DNA of 64,000 bases from Parapristionchus giblindavisi (GCA_943737045.1 CALSFV010000233.1:868001-932000), one strand, 5' to 3'; shown: positions 21,550-34,358, numbered from the stretch's first letter. A program made the numbers and translations. The notes: generated from the sequence alone by a model not told the origin.

Positions 21550-22995
21550 AATGATACAACACGCTATCTGAGAAAATCCACATAGGTGCGGTATCGATGA
21601 AAAATGAATTTTTCTGTTTTATGTGTGATAATTACAGGCTCCATGAGTGTAGTTCACTGGTACTTGGAAATTTCTTCCAATTGAAAATTCGCTTCAGGAG
21701 GTGACCACACAACGATTTGGCGCCTTTTCCTAAAAAGTTTATTTCGAACCCAATCGATTCGGGAGTGGGTGCAATCGACTCCTTGTCGAATTCTAAGAAA
21801 CTATTGTCAAGGAGAGTTTTTTGATCAACGGTCAACGAAGGCTGGAATTTGGGAATTTTCGAAAAAATTTTACATTAAATTAATTCTCACTATTTTCCCA
21901 TGGCCCAGGTAGGTTTTTTATTTGCTCAATATCTTCTACATATTATATTACACCTTCAGTTTAAAATTCATAATTTTAAAAAAATACATATTTTGTGAAC
22001 GAATCCTTTTTGTAACGACAATCTGAATTATGGTGTGCTCCTACAGTAATCCCTAATCAGTTAATTTGGTTTTTTCGCTAGTTTTAAGCATATTTTCAGC
22101 GCTTTTCTTTATAATGTTAGAAATATATGGTTATTCTGCACCATCGGATTGCAGCTGCACGGTATATGTGATGATCACATTACTGATCGTACTTGTAATG
22201 TTCTTGTACTGTAATTTAAGTGCTCTCTCTTATTCTCTGATGGGTCTATATAACCGATAAGAAAGAGTAGGGAACGGCATGAATGTGGTAACTAACTCGC
22301 AAGCTGGCTCGCATACGAAAGTGAATAAAATTTACAGTACAAGTACGATCAGTAATGTAATCACCAGATATACCGTGCAGTTGTACTCCGATGGTGCAGA
22401 ATAATCATATACCTCTAACATTGTAAAGAAAAGCGCTGAAAATATGGTTAAAACTAGCGAAAAAAACCAAATTAACTGATTAGGGATTACTGTAGGAGCA
22501 CACCACAATTCAGATTGTCGTTACAAAACGGATTCGTTCACAAAATATGTATTTTTTTAAAATTATGAATTTTAAACTGAAGGTGTAATAGAATATGTAG
22601 AAGATATTGAGCAAATAAAAAACCTACCTGGGCCATGGGAAAATAGTGAGAATTAATTTAATGTAAAATTTTTTCGAAAATTCCCAAATTCCAGCCTTCG
22701 TTGTCCGTTGATCAAAAAACTCTCCTCGACAATAGTTTCTTAGAATTCGACAAGGAGTCGATTGCACCCACTCCCGAATCGATTGGGTTCGAAATAAACT
22801 TTTTAGGAAAAGGCGCCAAATCGTTGTGTGGTCACCTCCTGAAGCGAATTTTCAATTGGAAGAAATTTCCAAGTACCAGTGAACTACACTCATGGAGCCT
22901 GTAATTATCACACATAAAACAGAAAAATTAATTTTTCGTCGATACCAAAAAAAAATTCAGTTGTTGAATTCTCTCAGATAGTGTTTTATACTCAT
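21550..22995. mobile_element. 1.4-kb palindromic element
   Basis: Nearly perfect inverted repeat with its centre near 22270: for example GGCTCCATGAGTGTAGTTCA (21640) against its complement ending at 22902, and CTAGTTTTAAGCATATTTTC (22078) against its complement near 22450. Each arm carries a 67-codon open stretch (minus 21835-21632, plus 22701-22904) preceded by an acceptor-like TTCCAG. Related partial copies occur at 29050-29690, 32010-32220 and 33540-34330. Confidence 0.8.
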
Positions 22996-23577
22996 TTGGT
23001 TTTATCCCTTACAGCGAAGGGGCGGAATCGGGGGCATGGTACAATGCTTCAAAATTATCCGAGGCGACTCATATTTGATGGTTGGAGTCCCTAGGGGTCG
23101 TATACACTTCAGTCAAAAATTGACCAAAATTATCGATTTTTGATCTACCAAAAGTCAAAAAATCAAAGTGTGATTTCCACAGCATGTTACATACCATTCG
23201 ATAGAGGATCCAAAGTTATATAAGAATGCCATGTTTCATAAGATTTCATAGCTCCATGTTCGAGAAATACCCGATTTTCCGAATTTTGACAAGATTTTTT
23301 GTTTCTATCTCATGGCTTACTATGTTACCATTATTTCCATGGACTTAATTTTTCGATAAGTTATGTAAAAACGAATGGGCTATCCGAATATCATACTTAT
23401 TTGTACCAAAAACCAGCCAGGCATAGTGATATCGCCAGTCATAGTGGTCAGTTTTAACGCCCAAACACCGACGCAGGTTCGAATCCAGGCACGGACATGA
23501 ATTTTTGCAACTTTTTTTTCGGCTCATTTTTTACTTTAAACAATATTTTCACGTGTTTTACACTGTTTTCACTGTAA

Positions 23578-24668
23578 AACACTAATAAAACACAATTTCA
23601 AACGAATCGAGATTATTTCAGTATTTAAAAAAATCAAAATGTGCTTTTTGGGGCTGTTTTTTCGCCCCCAGACCACTTCCCTGGAGGGAATTGGATATGT
23701 TCTGCGTATCATGCGACATTCTGAGATGGGCTGAGTAAGAATCCACTGAAACCCAGACGACTGGCGCGCTCCTGGAAAAGTCGATTTCCATGACCATGGT
23801 CATCATGGGTCATGGTCCGAAAATCTAGAAATTTTTCATGACTGGAAAAGCTTCTTTCTTGTGGTCATCATGAAATTACTACGAAATAGTTTTCATCGTT
23901 CCATCGATCTGTTCAAATTTTGCAGAAAAAAATTTGTTCGGAAAAATACGTAAATAATCGTAAATAATTCAAATCGCATCCACTTCATCTGAGATCACGA
24001 CAATGATAATACTTACTGTCCGTCCTCCAAGATAGGCACACAATACTCAACATTTGTACTTTTTATTTTTTTATTTATTTATGAACCATGACCAATAAAT
24101 CAATAAATCGATAAATCAATAAATCGAAATTCATCATTTCGACCATGACCCCCGGGTCATGGTTTGCCTTTGGCAAGAGTACAAATGTCCAGTATTGTGT
24201 ACCTATCTTGGAGGACGGACAGTGAGTATTATCATTGTCGTGATCTCAGATGAAGTGGATGCGATTTGAATTATTTACGATTATTTACGTATTTGTCCGA
24301 ACAAATTATTTTCTGCAAAATTTGAACAGTTCGATGGAACGATGAAAACTATTTCGTAGTAATTCACAGTGAGCATGCTTCATGATGACCACAAGAAAGA
24401 AGCTTTTCCAGTCATGAAAAATTTCGAGATTTTCGGACCATGAACCCCGGGTCACGGAAATCGATTTTTCCAGGAGCGCGCCAGTCGTCTGGGTTTCAGT
24501 GGATTCTTACTCAGCCCATCTCAGAATGTCGTATGATACGCAGAACATATCCAATTCCCTCCAGGAAAGTGGTCTGCGGGCGAAAAAACAGCCCCAAAAA
24601 GCACATTTTGATTTTTTTTAAATACTGAAATAATCTCGATTCGTTTGAAATTGTGTTTTATTAGTGAA
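23578..24668. mobile_element. Nested foldback element inside the long-TIR transposon
   Basis: Arms 23578-24060 and 24180-24668 are reverse complements (GAGCGCGCCAGTCGTCTGGG present in both orientations, TGTCCGTCCTCCAAGATAGG likewise). The centre contains AATAAATCAATAAATCGA runs. CCATGACC/GGTCATGG words recur on both sides. Confidence 0.75.
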
Positions 24669-24939
24669 GAATCGTGTTGATTTTTCGAAGTTTGCCAATT
24701 TGGAATTTTGCCGTTGGCCGCGTTGGAGACCGAATGCCTCACTCACTACAGGGTGCGGCAGAATTACGGAGACAAGACTTCTTGCATTTAGCAGCGGCTT
24801 TTGGGTGTTCCACCGGGGCTCTCGAAATCATTTCATTAAAGCTCATCATTATGAGTATCTCGTCTCTTATTTTGGCGATGATTGCTTTTCATTCAGTGAA
24901 ATGGCACGTCGTAGTCTCTACCTTCACCCATAACGGATG

Positions 24940-25640
24940 AGAAAGGCCGACATCTTTTCAGACCAGAATCCTCATTCCACGCTCGAAAGATGAATGTCAC
25001 TCCCGGCTCGAACTGCGTCGGCGGACACAAGGTGGCACTTTTCTATGATGAGAAGCTGTTCACTGTAAAAACATTGTACAGTGCACAAAACGATACTACA
25101 TATATGGGCAGATAACTCCTGTCTAGCGGATGAGAGGGGTAGAGTCGTCAATCAAGTTTCTCATCCCCGGAAAATCATCTCCTGAGTTGACATCTGTGCT
25201 ACGGGCAAAAATCCCCCGCTTTTCGTTGATCCTGAAGTCAAGATGAACAACGAGTACTACCTAAAATGGATCCTGAAGAACTTTCTGAACCCCTCGGCCA
25301 AGCTCCACTTCGGGAACAAGCGTTGGTGTTACCAGAAAGATTCTACACTGGCTCAAATAGCGAAGATTGCGCAAGCGTGGCTGAAGAGCCACGGTCCCTC
25401 CTTCATCACCTCCTCGGAATTGCCTGCCTGCTCGTCCGATCTGAATCTCCTCGACTATTCTATGTGATCATTTCTCGAGAGCAAGGCCTGTGCTCGTCCC
25501 CACTCGAATCTGGAGTCGCTGAATCATGCCCTTCTCCGGAAATGGGACAAGATTGACGTGCCATACCTGTCCGCCACCGTCGTTGCGCACCCGACCCCTT
25601 TAAAGCCAGTTATCCGGGCGAAAGGATTCGAACCTGCGTC
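24940..25640 (+). pseudogene. Tc1/mariner-superfamily transposase relic
   Basis: Plus-strand frames with interruptions. Recognisable blocks are NNEYYLKWILKNFL, QIAKIAQAWLKSH, PACSSDLNLLDYSM (the SPDLNPLDYSIW block), then HSNLESLNHALLRKWDKID. This is the C-terminal part of a DDE transposase, including the region of the second and third catalytic acids, with an in-frame stop at 25466-25468 after the DYSM block. It is truncated and inactive. Confidence 0.7.
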
Positions 25641-26099
25641 GGTGTTTGGGCGTTAAAACTGACCACTATGACTGGCGATATCACTATGCCTGGCTGGTTT
25701 TTGGTACAAATAAGTATGATATTCGGATAGCCCATTCATTTTTACATAACATATCGAAAAATTCAGTCCCTGGAAATAATGGTAACATAGTACGCCATGA
25801 GATCAAAACAAAAAAAATCTTGTCAAAATTCGGAAAATCGGGTATTTCTCGAACATGGAGCTGTGAAATCTTATGAAACATGGCATTCTTATATAACTTT
25901 GGATCCTCTATCGAATGGTATGTAACATGCTGTGGAAATCACACTTTGATTTTTTGACTTTTGGTAGATCAAAAATCGATAATTTTGGTCAATTTTTTGA
26001 CTGAAGTGTATACGACCCCTAGGGACTCCAACCATCAAATATGAGTCGCCTCGGATGATTTTGAAGCATTGTGCCATGTCCCCTCCGCTCTTACGGAGA

Positions 26100-26585
26100 A
26101 CGCGTTTTAAAGGGACCGGGAAACGAAAAACAAGTTGATCTCATATAAAAGAGCTTGAAATTCTGTTTCGAAATATATAAATCTTATATCATAAGAACTC
26201 TCTGGTAAGGAGAACGGCGCAGTTAAAAAACTACAGTCTGCTCCAGATAGCGGGAGCCTTTTCCTAATTGCCACACCAACTCTTTGGATACGACTTGAAA
26301 TTGAATATTTTGATGATAATTCTATCCGCAGTGGGGAATTATGAAGAATAAAACTCAATAATGGGCTATTTTGAGCTTTTAAATGAAGTTAGCATACTGT
26401 AGTTCGGAAACCTCGCCCGTGATGTGGAGCAGGCTACGGTAATCCAACTTCTTACCAGGGCGTCTTTTCAAACTTTCAAATACATATTTCTGAATAGTTC
26501 TTTGAGCTTATCAACATGAGAACAACTATTTTAACTACTTCGAATCGAAATTTTTGGATGCCAGCTGCCTTTAAGAGGCCTGTTC
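26100..26585. repeat. Interspersed repeat, direct copy of 32350-32822
   Basis: Begins GGGACCGGGAAACGAAAAACAAG and ends GATGCCAGCTGCCTTTAA. It is about 480 bp and near-identical to 32350-32822, with small substitutions. No coding capacity. In the second location it sits inside a palindromic element. Confidence 0.85.
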
Positions 26586-28094
26586 CGTAAGACTCGATCA
26601 TATTCGACCACCCCGGACACGTGCGCTAGCAATGAGAACTGGGAGTCCATACTTGGCTGTTAGGAGTGCCCCCGGCCCCTATTACACAAAACGGCTGAAA
26701 TTTCCTGTTTGTGCCGTCAGGCAATTAGAAAAAATAATTAAAAAAAAAACTTTAAAAAATCATAATTTCTCAAATTGTTGAGGTGCAGTCTAAATACCAT
26801 TTGCGATGCGTCTAGGGTGCACAGTGCTTGCTAATTCATATTAGCAACGAATGTGCGTTGATTCCTAAACCACTTTTTTGACTTTGAATTTTGGTTTTTT
26901 CGGACAAATCATCCCATGTTTTAGTGAGTGCCCAAAATTTCCGACCAGGTATTGTAGCCTAAGCAATTCTGCATCGATATAACTTAAAACTGGGTTCTTC
27001 CCGATCGACCATTTTGTCGAATTTTTCGCTCGAACTTCCGTCATCGATGGTTTTCCCGAACAAATGCTGTATTTTGAATCATAACAACGGGAATATCACG
27101 CATGTCACCTAAGGATTGACCAAAATCGTCTGCTTTACTACACACTTTTGAGTTGACACCCTCTTTTCTCCGCGGTTTTCGATGGTCCTTGGGTAGGACA
27201 TCCCTGATCCAGAGTAGTAAGGTTGGTAGATCAATCGTCTCTCCAGGAGCTCACGTCAAAGTTCGTCGTTGAGGCTCCTTCCGATGCGATTTTCTCGGCT
27301 CACAGGAGAGCTAGGAAAAAGTGATCAACGGATGAAATGTATAATTTCTCGAGTACTTTCAGATAAAAATGTGAAAATCCAACTTTTTGATTTTGTATTC
27401 CATAAGGAATTGATTTTGTTCCACAGTTTCGGGACCTATTTTGTTTTGGGCTCAATCGATAGAGCTCGTCAATAGCTTTCATTTAAGCCCTTGGGAGCCG
27501 ACTTAAGTTGGCATTTGGCTGAATGACAACCAAAAAACTGCTTTTGAATGCAGGTAGATCACTAATGAAAGCCGCGCGTTGCTTTGATCTACTCGCCATT
27601 GTCTGTTAATTGACTGGATTGTCCTGAAATATACTGGAGAATGGGTTGAAGATCAATCTGACGTCGAGTCGCTCACCCAAGTACGTTTTATTCTCGCTGC
27701 AGCCAAATCATCGAAATTAGTCCATTCCGATGGTTCCTGGTACGGATTGACCGATGCATACAGTAGATTAGAGAGTATGCATAAATGCATACTCTCTAAA
27801 GCCAAATGAATATGTTTTATTTGAGGGATCGGAGCCCTCAAAGAAGGCCTTCTACTGTATCCGCACTCCCTTGTGGTAGGTGTACCATTATCTTTAGTCT
27901 CCGCCCACTTTGCAGCTGTTGTACTGACGGTAAATATTTTTTTCTACAAAAGTACACCTGTCCATTTTCACACATTTTTTTTGAGCGATATTACAATTTT
28001 AACAGACATGACAAGAGTCATCTACTTGTTTTGTCTAACCTGCTGTCAGCACTTCTATTTATCCCCACTCTCCCTCGCCCATTCTATCAAAAGA
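26586..28094. other. No gene seen
   Basis: Only short frames without splice or homology support. It contains a 12-bp inverted repeat (GAGAGTATGCAT/ATGCATACTCTC) at 27771-27797 and the shared phrase GTATAATTTCTCGAGTACTTTC at 27339, also at 29009. Probably decayed repeats. Confidence 0.4.
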
Positions 28095-28510
28095 AAAGGA
28101 CTTCATTTGAATCTCCTCATAGCATTTTTTGGAACATCACGAGAGGTACTTCCATCTAGTTGAACAGGCCTATTGGACAGACCTTTAATTTGATTTTGTG
28201 GGTCATTTGATTATTTCGTAAAATTTCAAACGGAAGTTGTCTTGCATGGAGAAGTTGATCTCTGCTTTCAACTAACGAATAAAAACGTTCCCCTGTTTTT
28301 TTTTACTTTCAGCATGTCACAGATTTGTTTTTTGGAGATTGTATATTTAACAAAAAATATTCACTTTTTTATTCATTTATTAAATTATTCATTTATAAAT
28401 ACAAAGTTCAAATGGTCTCTTCATTAATAGTAAGAGAAATATTTTGTGCAACGAAATGGAAGTAGTTGAATTTCTCATAGACAAACAAAGTGAAAGAGCA
28501 TTGCCAGTAC
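28095..28510 (+). repeat. Transposon-like repeat, inverted copy of 9515-9890
   Basis: Reverse-complement relative of the element at 9.5-9.9 kb (ACAGGCCTATTGGACAGAC, GTGGGTCATTTGATTAT, TTGTGCAACGAAATGGAAGTAG). Identity unknown; no transposase. Confidence 0.6.
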
Positions 28511-28526
28511 TTAAAGTAGGTAGCAT

Positions 28527-28647
28527 TTAAAGGGAGCGTTACCTCTCTCAATGGCCTCTTCATCGCGCACACTATTTCTCTGTTCTCTAATAACGAGAAA
28601 GCAGTGCACGTCGAAGAGACAATTCAGAGAGGGTACGCTCCCTTTAA
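28527..28647. mobile_element. Short MITE with 22-bp TIR
   Basis: Ends TTAAAGGGAGCGTTACCTCTC and GAGAGGGTACGCTCCCTTTAA. The ~120-bp unit also has internal complementarity (GAGAAATAG/CGAGAAAGC region). Confidence 0.65.
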
Positions 28648-29880
28648 CATAGCTTCAGCTCATATTTCATTCCATCTATGAGGGGTAAAAAAGGGCAGGA
28701 AATTAATATTATATTTCATCGGTGTACATTGAGCACATACACTGTACAACCAAATATAATGATAACATAAGATGCCCTTCTGTCAAATATTTCGTAAAAC
28801 TATCGCTTCCTTCTTCATAGTAATTTTCATATTAATTTCAAATGTGCTATGTAAGTCGTTGCATCGTATTTATGCATACTCCACTGCTTATCAAATAATC
28901 TATTTCGATTATATGCTACTATATATATACAGTACAGCAGAATCCCCCAGTGAAAATGGGCGCCCTGGGTGACCCGGGGAGCCCATGAGGCCCTTCGATT
29001 CTTTTTTTTGTATAATTTCTCGAGTACTTTCAAAGCGTAAAAAATCGAAAAAAATGAGAATTAATTTAATGTAAACATTTTTTTCAAAAATTCCCAATTC
29101 CATCGTTCGTTGACCGTTGATCGAAAAACTGTCCTCAGCAATAATTTCTTAGAATTAGACAAGAATTCGAATGCGCCCGTTCCCGAATCGATTGGAATAG
29201 AAATAAACTTTTTAGAAAACCTCGCCAATCCTCACCACAATTAAGTACAACGAACATAATTGATTCGTACATAAATTTCCAATTTTTTATAAATTACACT
29301 TTTTAAACTGAAGATGTGTAATAATATTTAGAAGCGATTGAGCAAATAAAAAGTTTTAGACTTGTTATAGTGAAATAGTGAAAATTAATTAAATGTGAAA
29401 TTTTTTTCAAAAATTCCCGATTCCAGCGTTCAATGATCTTGGATCAAAAAACTCTCCTGGACAATAGTTTCTTAGAATTAGCCAATGAGTCCATTGCGCC
29501 CGCTCCCGAATCGATTGACATCGAAATAAATTTTTTAGGAAACGGCGCCAAATCGTTGTGTGGTCACCCCATGAAGCGAATTTTCAATTGGAAGCAATTT
29601 CCAAGTAACAGTGCACTTCACTCATGGAGCCTGTAATTATCACACATAAAACAGAAAAATTCATTTTTCATCGATACCGCACATATGTCGACTTTCTAAG
29701 ATAGTGTGTTATATAGAACAAAATGAAGGATGGAAAAGATATTTATCTTATCTTTCCTCTAATCAACCGCTTTGATTTGTTTCATTTTGAACGGTTTTGC
29801 GATAAAAGAAGTGCTTGCTTTTTCGGTTAACAAATTTCCTAAAGAAGAGTTTCAATTAACATCGCTGAAAGGTAAAATTA
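28648..29880. repeat. Partial copies of the palindromic-element family
   Basis: 28648-29040 shows nothing. From about 29050 to 29230 and 29340 to 29690 there are two consecutive partial copies of one arm of the 21.55-23.0 kb element; the second carries an ATG-started 67-codon frame at 29433-29636 that keeps its frame and stop (LHSWSL end) relative to the other two copies. Confidence 0.65.
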
Positions 29881-30480
29881 GGGGGCGCCCGTTTCGGCAA
29901 CGGATTATAAATCGGGTGGGAGATGGCCTATGGCAATAAAGGTTGTATCATTGTTATCAGTAGGAGTGTGCAGTATTGTGCTACCGTACCCATCGGGAAT
30001 CGCATGGTTGAAAATGGCAAAAGTCGAAAAATTCATGATGCCCCGAGACCAAATACTAGTTGTCATTATATCAATAGTGAGCCAACTTTAATCTTTTTGG
30101 ATACCGTTACCCGAACTACTGTAATCTAGCTACCGTAACCTGCAATAATATGGCCAAATGCACTTCAAATCCCGGTTTGATTACGGTAGATCGGGTTACG
30201 GTAACCAGAAAGGTAAAAGTTGGCTCACTATTGATATTATGGCAACTAGTATTTGGTCTCGGAGTATCATGAATTTTTCTACTTCGGCCATTTTCAACCA
30301 TGAACCCCGGGTCATGGGTCGAATGAAAAAAAATCAGTTCGCTATTCCCGATGGGTACGGTAGCACAATACCGTACACTCCTACTGATAACAATGATACA
30401 ACTTTTATTGCCATAGGCCATCTCCCACTCGATTTATAATCCGTTGCCGAAACGGGCGTTGCCGAAACGGGCGCCCCCCG
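29881..30480. mobile_element. 600-bp palindromic MITE
   Basis: Ends GGGGGCGCCCGTTTCGGCAACG and CGTTGCCGAAACGGGCGCCCCCC. Arms of about 270 bp share GGGAGATGGCCTATGGCAAT and CAGTAGGAGTGT in inverse orientation. The right end duplicates GCCGAAACGGGCGTT. Flanked by TTA on the left and TAA after GT on the right. Confidence 0.8.
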
Positions 30481-30483
30481 TAA

Positions 30484-31170
30484 AATTTCTTCTCTCTCCT
30501 CGAACAGACTAACTCTTCTCCGATATATTCATCAGCGCTTGTCTCTCATATGCAAATAGTTCTCATCCAGTCGGTTCTCATTCATCGGTACTCATCCGAG
30601 CTAGTGCTAATGAAAAATAATGTTTTAATTAGATAAAACAAGTTTATTGAATTAAAATATTTATTGTATGTCATTACGAAATCAATCAAAGCCCTCCACA
30701 TCTACCCTTGATTGGTTTATAATCTTGACATTTTCTGATTCGTCTTCATCAAAGAAAGAAGAGCTGCAGATGGATTACGATCGAAGCTTATTCGTATACG
30801 AAGTGTTGAGAGGCTAGGACAGGATTCTTCGACTAACAATAAGAATTACCAGAGACAATAAAAAATTTTCGTTATGTTATTACGAATAAATATTAATTGA
30901 TCTTTCCCTATACTGTTGACTTGCTAAGTCTCTGTTTCAAACACATCCTCAAACACAACAGTGAAGGGAAGGGGCTAGTGAGAGAGTTTTGTCAAAATAT
31001 ACAACATTTTTCCGGATTTTATTTCACGAGCATCTCTGATGCAAAAATGGAAGAGCGAGAAAGTGGGCGGGGAAGCAGACGGGGCTAAATTGAAAACGTA
31101 GTCAATTGTTGAATGAGAGAAGAATGTCATTCAGTAGTTAGATAACCCATTGGGTAGTCGTCTGCTGAGA
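30484..31170. other. No gene seen; upstream of the small plus-strand gene
   Basis: AT-rich; presumably contains the promoter of the gene starting at 31171. No TATA box or other signal could be assigned with confidence. Confidence 0.4.
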
Positions 31171-31897
31171 ATGTTGAATTCAAGAGCTACAACTGATTCG
31201 ACAAGTGAGTTTCTAAACTTCTAAATTATATTTACTTGAGAAAAAGAGACTTACTTTACATTTTGCAATGAAATTTTCATAATTTCTCCTTGTTTCAGCG
31301 CCTCCTCCAATGACTGAAGAGGAGTATCCCCCTTTGAGTGCATCGTCTAAGCAAAGGTTGAATAAAGTAAGGATGGACGGAGAGATTATAGGATAGGTTT
31401 TGGGGGATGGGAAGCATCTCTTTTATTTATTGACTTACACTGATGTTTTAAAAAAATTCGGAGTTTGTCATTAGTCTTACGAACAATTAGTAAAATGATC
31501 GAGATTTCGTATTTTTGCGAAAGCGACGGAATGCCTTCACCTGAATTGTTGTCCTGGTACTAAATTTCATTCCATTTTCCATTTTAACTAGTGGGAAATA
31601 AATGAAATAATAATTGTTGGCTCGTTTTTCAGAGTGACCACGCACCAGTGCAGGCACCTGTCAACCCATCGACTGTCTTGTAAGTCGAATTGGTTTTTCT
31701 TAATTAGTTTTTTATAATAGTAAGTTTAGTTTAAATTAAGTTAATGCACTAATTATCTAATTATTTTCTTATGATTTTTTAACGATTATTGATCGTATTA
31801 TTGATCGTTCAGCGTGGAGTCATTCGAGGAAAGGAAGGTGGAGATTCCTGCCACTGTACTTGTTAGCATGTTTTTTTTTGTATTATTTATCAATTAA
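31171..31897 (+). CDS. Small protein with C-terminal hydrophobic tail, unidentified
   Basis: Four exons, 31171-31204, 31299-31366, 31633-31679 and 31813-31897, join in frame to 77 aa. Donors are GTGAGT, GTAAGG and GTAAGT; acceptors are TGTTTCAG, TTTTTCAG and GTTCAG. The N-terminal part is polar (TTPPPMTEEEYPPLSASSKQ), and the C-terminus ends VLVSMFFFVLFIN, a single hydrophobic segment at the extreme end, as in tail-anchored membrane proteins. A polyadenylation signal AATAAA lies 4 bp after the stop (31901). No family is recognised. Its four clean introns in a repeat desert argue for a real gene; without the last intron the protein would end six codons earlier in the frame (TTG TAA). Confidence 0.55.
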
Positions 31898-33350
31898 AAT
31901 AATAAAATGTATGAGTAAGCATGCGATAATATGATAGCCAGACGATCGTGTAATATTTCGTAAAACACAATATGAGAAAATTCAACAACTCATTTTTTTG
32001 GTATTGACGAAAAATGAATTTTCTTGTTTTATGTTTCATAATTACGAACACAATGAGTGAAGTTCAAGGGGTATTTTTGGTGTGGTTGGGCGACGTGTAT
32101 CGATTCTGGAGAAGGCGCAATCGAATCCTTGTCTAATTCTAAGAAATTATTGTCAAGGAGAGTTTTCCGGTCAAAGATCAACGAACGCTGGAATCGGGAA
32201 ATTTCGAATTAAAAAAAAACATTTTTGGTATTTTTAAATATATTTCACCGCTATTCTTGACATGACTGGCAATGAGCAACACGACGATTACTGTATACAG
32301 TAGACCACAAAATTATATCAGATTTTAGTTTTTTCGTCATAAACTGCTTAAATTGACCAGGAAACTAAAAACAAGTTGATCTCATATAAAAGAACTTGAA
32401 ATTCTGTTTCGAAATATATAAATCTTATATCACAAGAATTCTCTGGTAAGGAGAACGGCGCAGTTAAAAAAACTACAGTCTGCTCAAGATAGCGGGAGCC
32501 TTTTCCTAATTGCCACACCAACTCATTGGATACGACTTGAAATTGAATCTTTTGATGATAATTCTATCCGCAGTGGGGAATTATGAAGAATAAAACTCAA
32601 TAATGGGCTATTTTGAGCTTTTTTTATGGAGTTAACATACTGTAGTTCGGAAACCTCGCCCATGGTGTGAAGCAGGATAAAGTAATTCAACTCCTTACCA
32701 GAGCGTCGTTTCAAACTTTCAAATACATATTTCTGAATAGTTCTTTGAGCTTATCAACATGAGATCAACTATTTTAACTATTTCGAATCGAATTTTTTGG
32801 ATGCCAGCTGCCTTTAAAAGCGATTAAATCTTTCCCATTTTGTTGAAAGTGATAATTCCACCACATATGGTTCTTTGGGCAATTACTTGGTGAGATATCG
32901 CCAAAGGCAAAATTTTAAAAATTAATTTGCCAAAATGAAATTGAAGTTTTTCTGTTTTATGTTCTAACAATTTTTATTTTATACGTGTTCGTTTTAATTT
33001 ATGCCACCATTCATTATTCTATTATTTAGAATATGGGTAGACATCGTGGAGGAGCCGAGACGTAAAACAGAAAATATCAATGTCATCATTTTGGCAAATT
33101 AATTTTTAAAATTTTGCGATATGTCACCAAGGAATGCCTCAAATAACGATATATGGTAGGATTATCATCGGTAAAAAATGGGAAAGATTCGAGCACTTTT
33201 AAGCATTTTATGACGAAAAAAACTATATAGTAAAATTTCGTCGTCTACTGTATACCGTGCAGGTGCTCTCCGAGGAAGAGAATTAAATGGTCGTATAGCT
33301 CAGCCATGTCAAGCAAAACAGCGGCTAAATATGTTTAAAAATACGAAATT
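31898..33350. mobile_element. Nested palindromic element with interspersed repeat inside
   Basis: Outer inverted repeats at 32222-32340 and 33215-33350 (ATACAGTAGAC/GTCTACTGTAT, TTTTTCGTCATAAA/TTTATGACGAAAAA). Between them are the 26.1-kb-type repeat (32350-32822) and a second palindrome (32830-33200: CCAAAATGAAATTG region against TCATTTTGGCAAATTAATTTTTAAAATTTT). 32010-32220 is a relic of the 21.55-kb element family. Confidence 0.7.
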
Positions 33351-34358
33351 TCCAAGTTGACCGATTAGGGAACGTCGTCGGATACTGTAGGCGCGCACCA
33401 CAATTCACGATTGTCGTTACAATGATTCGTTTACAAATTTAAAAATTGTCAATATTAAACTACAGGTGTAATATAATATGTAGAAGCTATTGAGCAAATA
33501 AAAAAAATACTTGAGTTATGGGAAAATAGTGAGAATTAATTTAATTTAATTTTTTTCCCGAAAATTCCCTTTTTTTTCAGCGTTCGTTGGTCGATGATCG
33601 AAAAACTCTTCTTGACAATAGTTTCTTACAATGCCCTGAAGCCACACTCACCTCAGGTCCAATCAGTTCCAAATTTTTTCTGGATTTTTTGCATACAAAT
33701 TTGCATACGTGAATGCACTATCCATTTTTATTGCGTTGCCTCTGATAAAGATGTGCACGCTGTAAATTTTATTGTTGATTTTTAAACATATTTTTAAAAT
33801 TTCAAGGAAGATATTTGCAATTTCTGATACCGCCAAACCTCATCACTATATGAACTGTTCCTCCATTTAAAATTTGGACTTGATAGGTGAGCGTGGATTC
33901 AGGGCATTACCTTGTTAGAATTAGACAAGGATTCGATTGCGCGCACTCACGAATTAATTGGCATTGAAATAAAATTGTTATGCGGTGTTACATTTGCGTA
34001 CGCCGTCATCATACGCCGTCATACGTACGCCGTCATTTGAGATCGTAAATTTTGGAGTGTTTTGAGTCCCAAGTGGAAAGTTACCATAACCTTACAGTAA
34101 TTTCATGACAAAGCAGGGTTCTCCACTCGAGACCCAACACAGTCCCAAATTCACGTTGACGGAGAATTCACCCGTTATGGGAAGACGGCGTACGTACGTC
34201 GCCCATGTAACACAGCATTAGTAAACGTAGCAAAACTACACCAAAAGCAGCCCCTTAAGCGCATTTTCAATTGGAAAGAATTTCCAAGTGCCAGTGAACA
34301 GTAAAACAGGAAAATTCATTTTTTTTACCCTTTTTTTTATCTATGTGGATTTTCTCAG
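33351..34358. repeat. Fragments of the palindromic-element family
   Basis: 33350-33640 and 33900-34330 resemble pieces of the 21.55-kb element (ACTGTAGGCGCGCACCACAATTCA, TTGACAATAGTTTCTTA, TTTTCAATTGGAAAGAATTTCCAAGT), separated by foreign sequence. A tandem TACGCCGTCAT motif is repeated at 34001-34040. No gene is seen. Confidence 0.55.

Larger units (their letters stand above)
23007..26098. mobile_element. DNA transposon with ~470-bp terminal inverted repeats
   Basis: Left TIR 23007-23490 and right TIR 25625-26098 are reverse complements at high identity (GGTACAATGCTTCAAAATTATCC... against ...GATTTTGAAGCATTGTGCCA). Both inner edges end at CGACGCAGGTTCGAA. Inside are a nested foldback (23578-24668) and a decayed transposase (24940-25640). 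This is a composite, inactive element. Confidence 0.8.
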
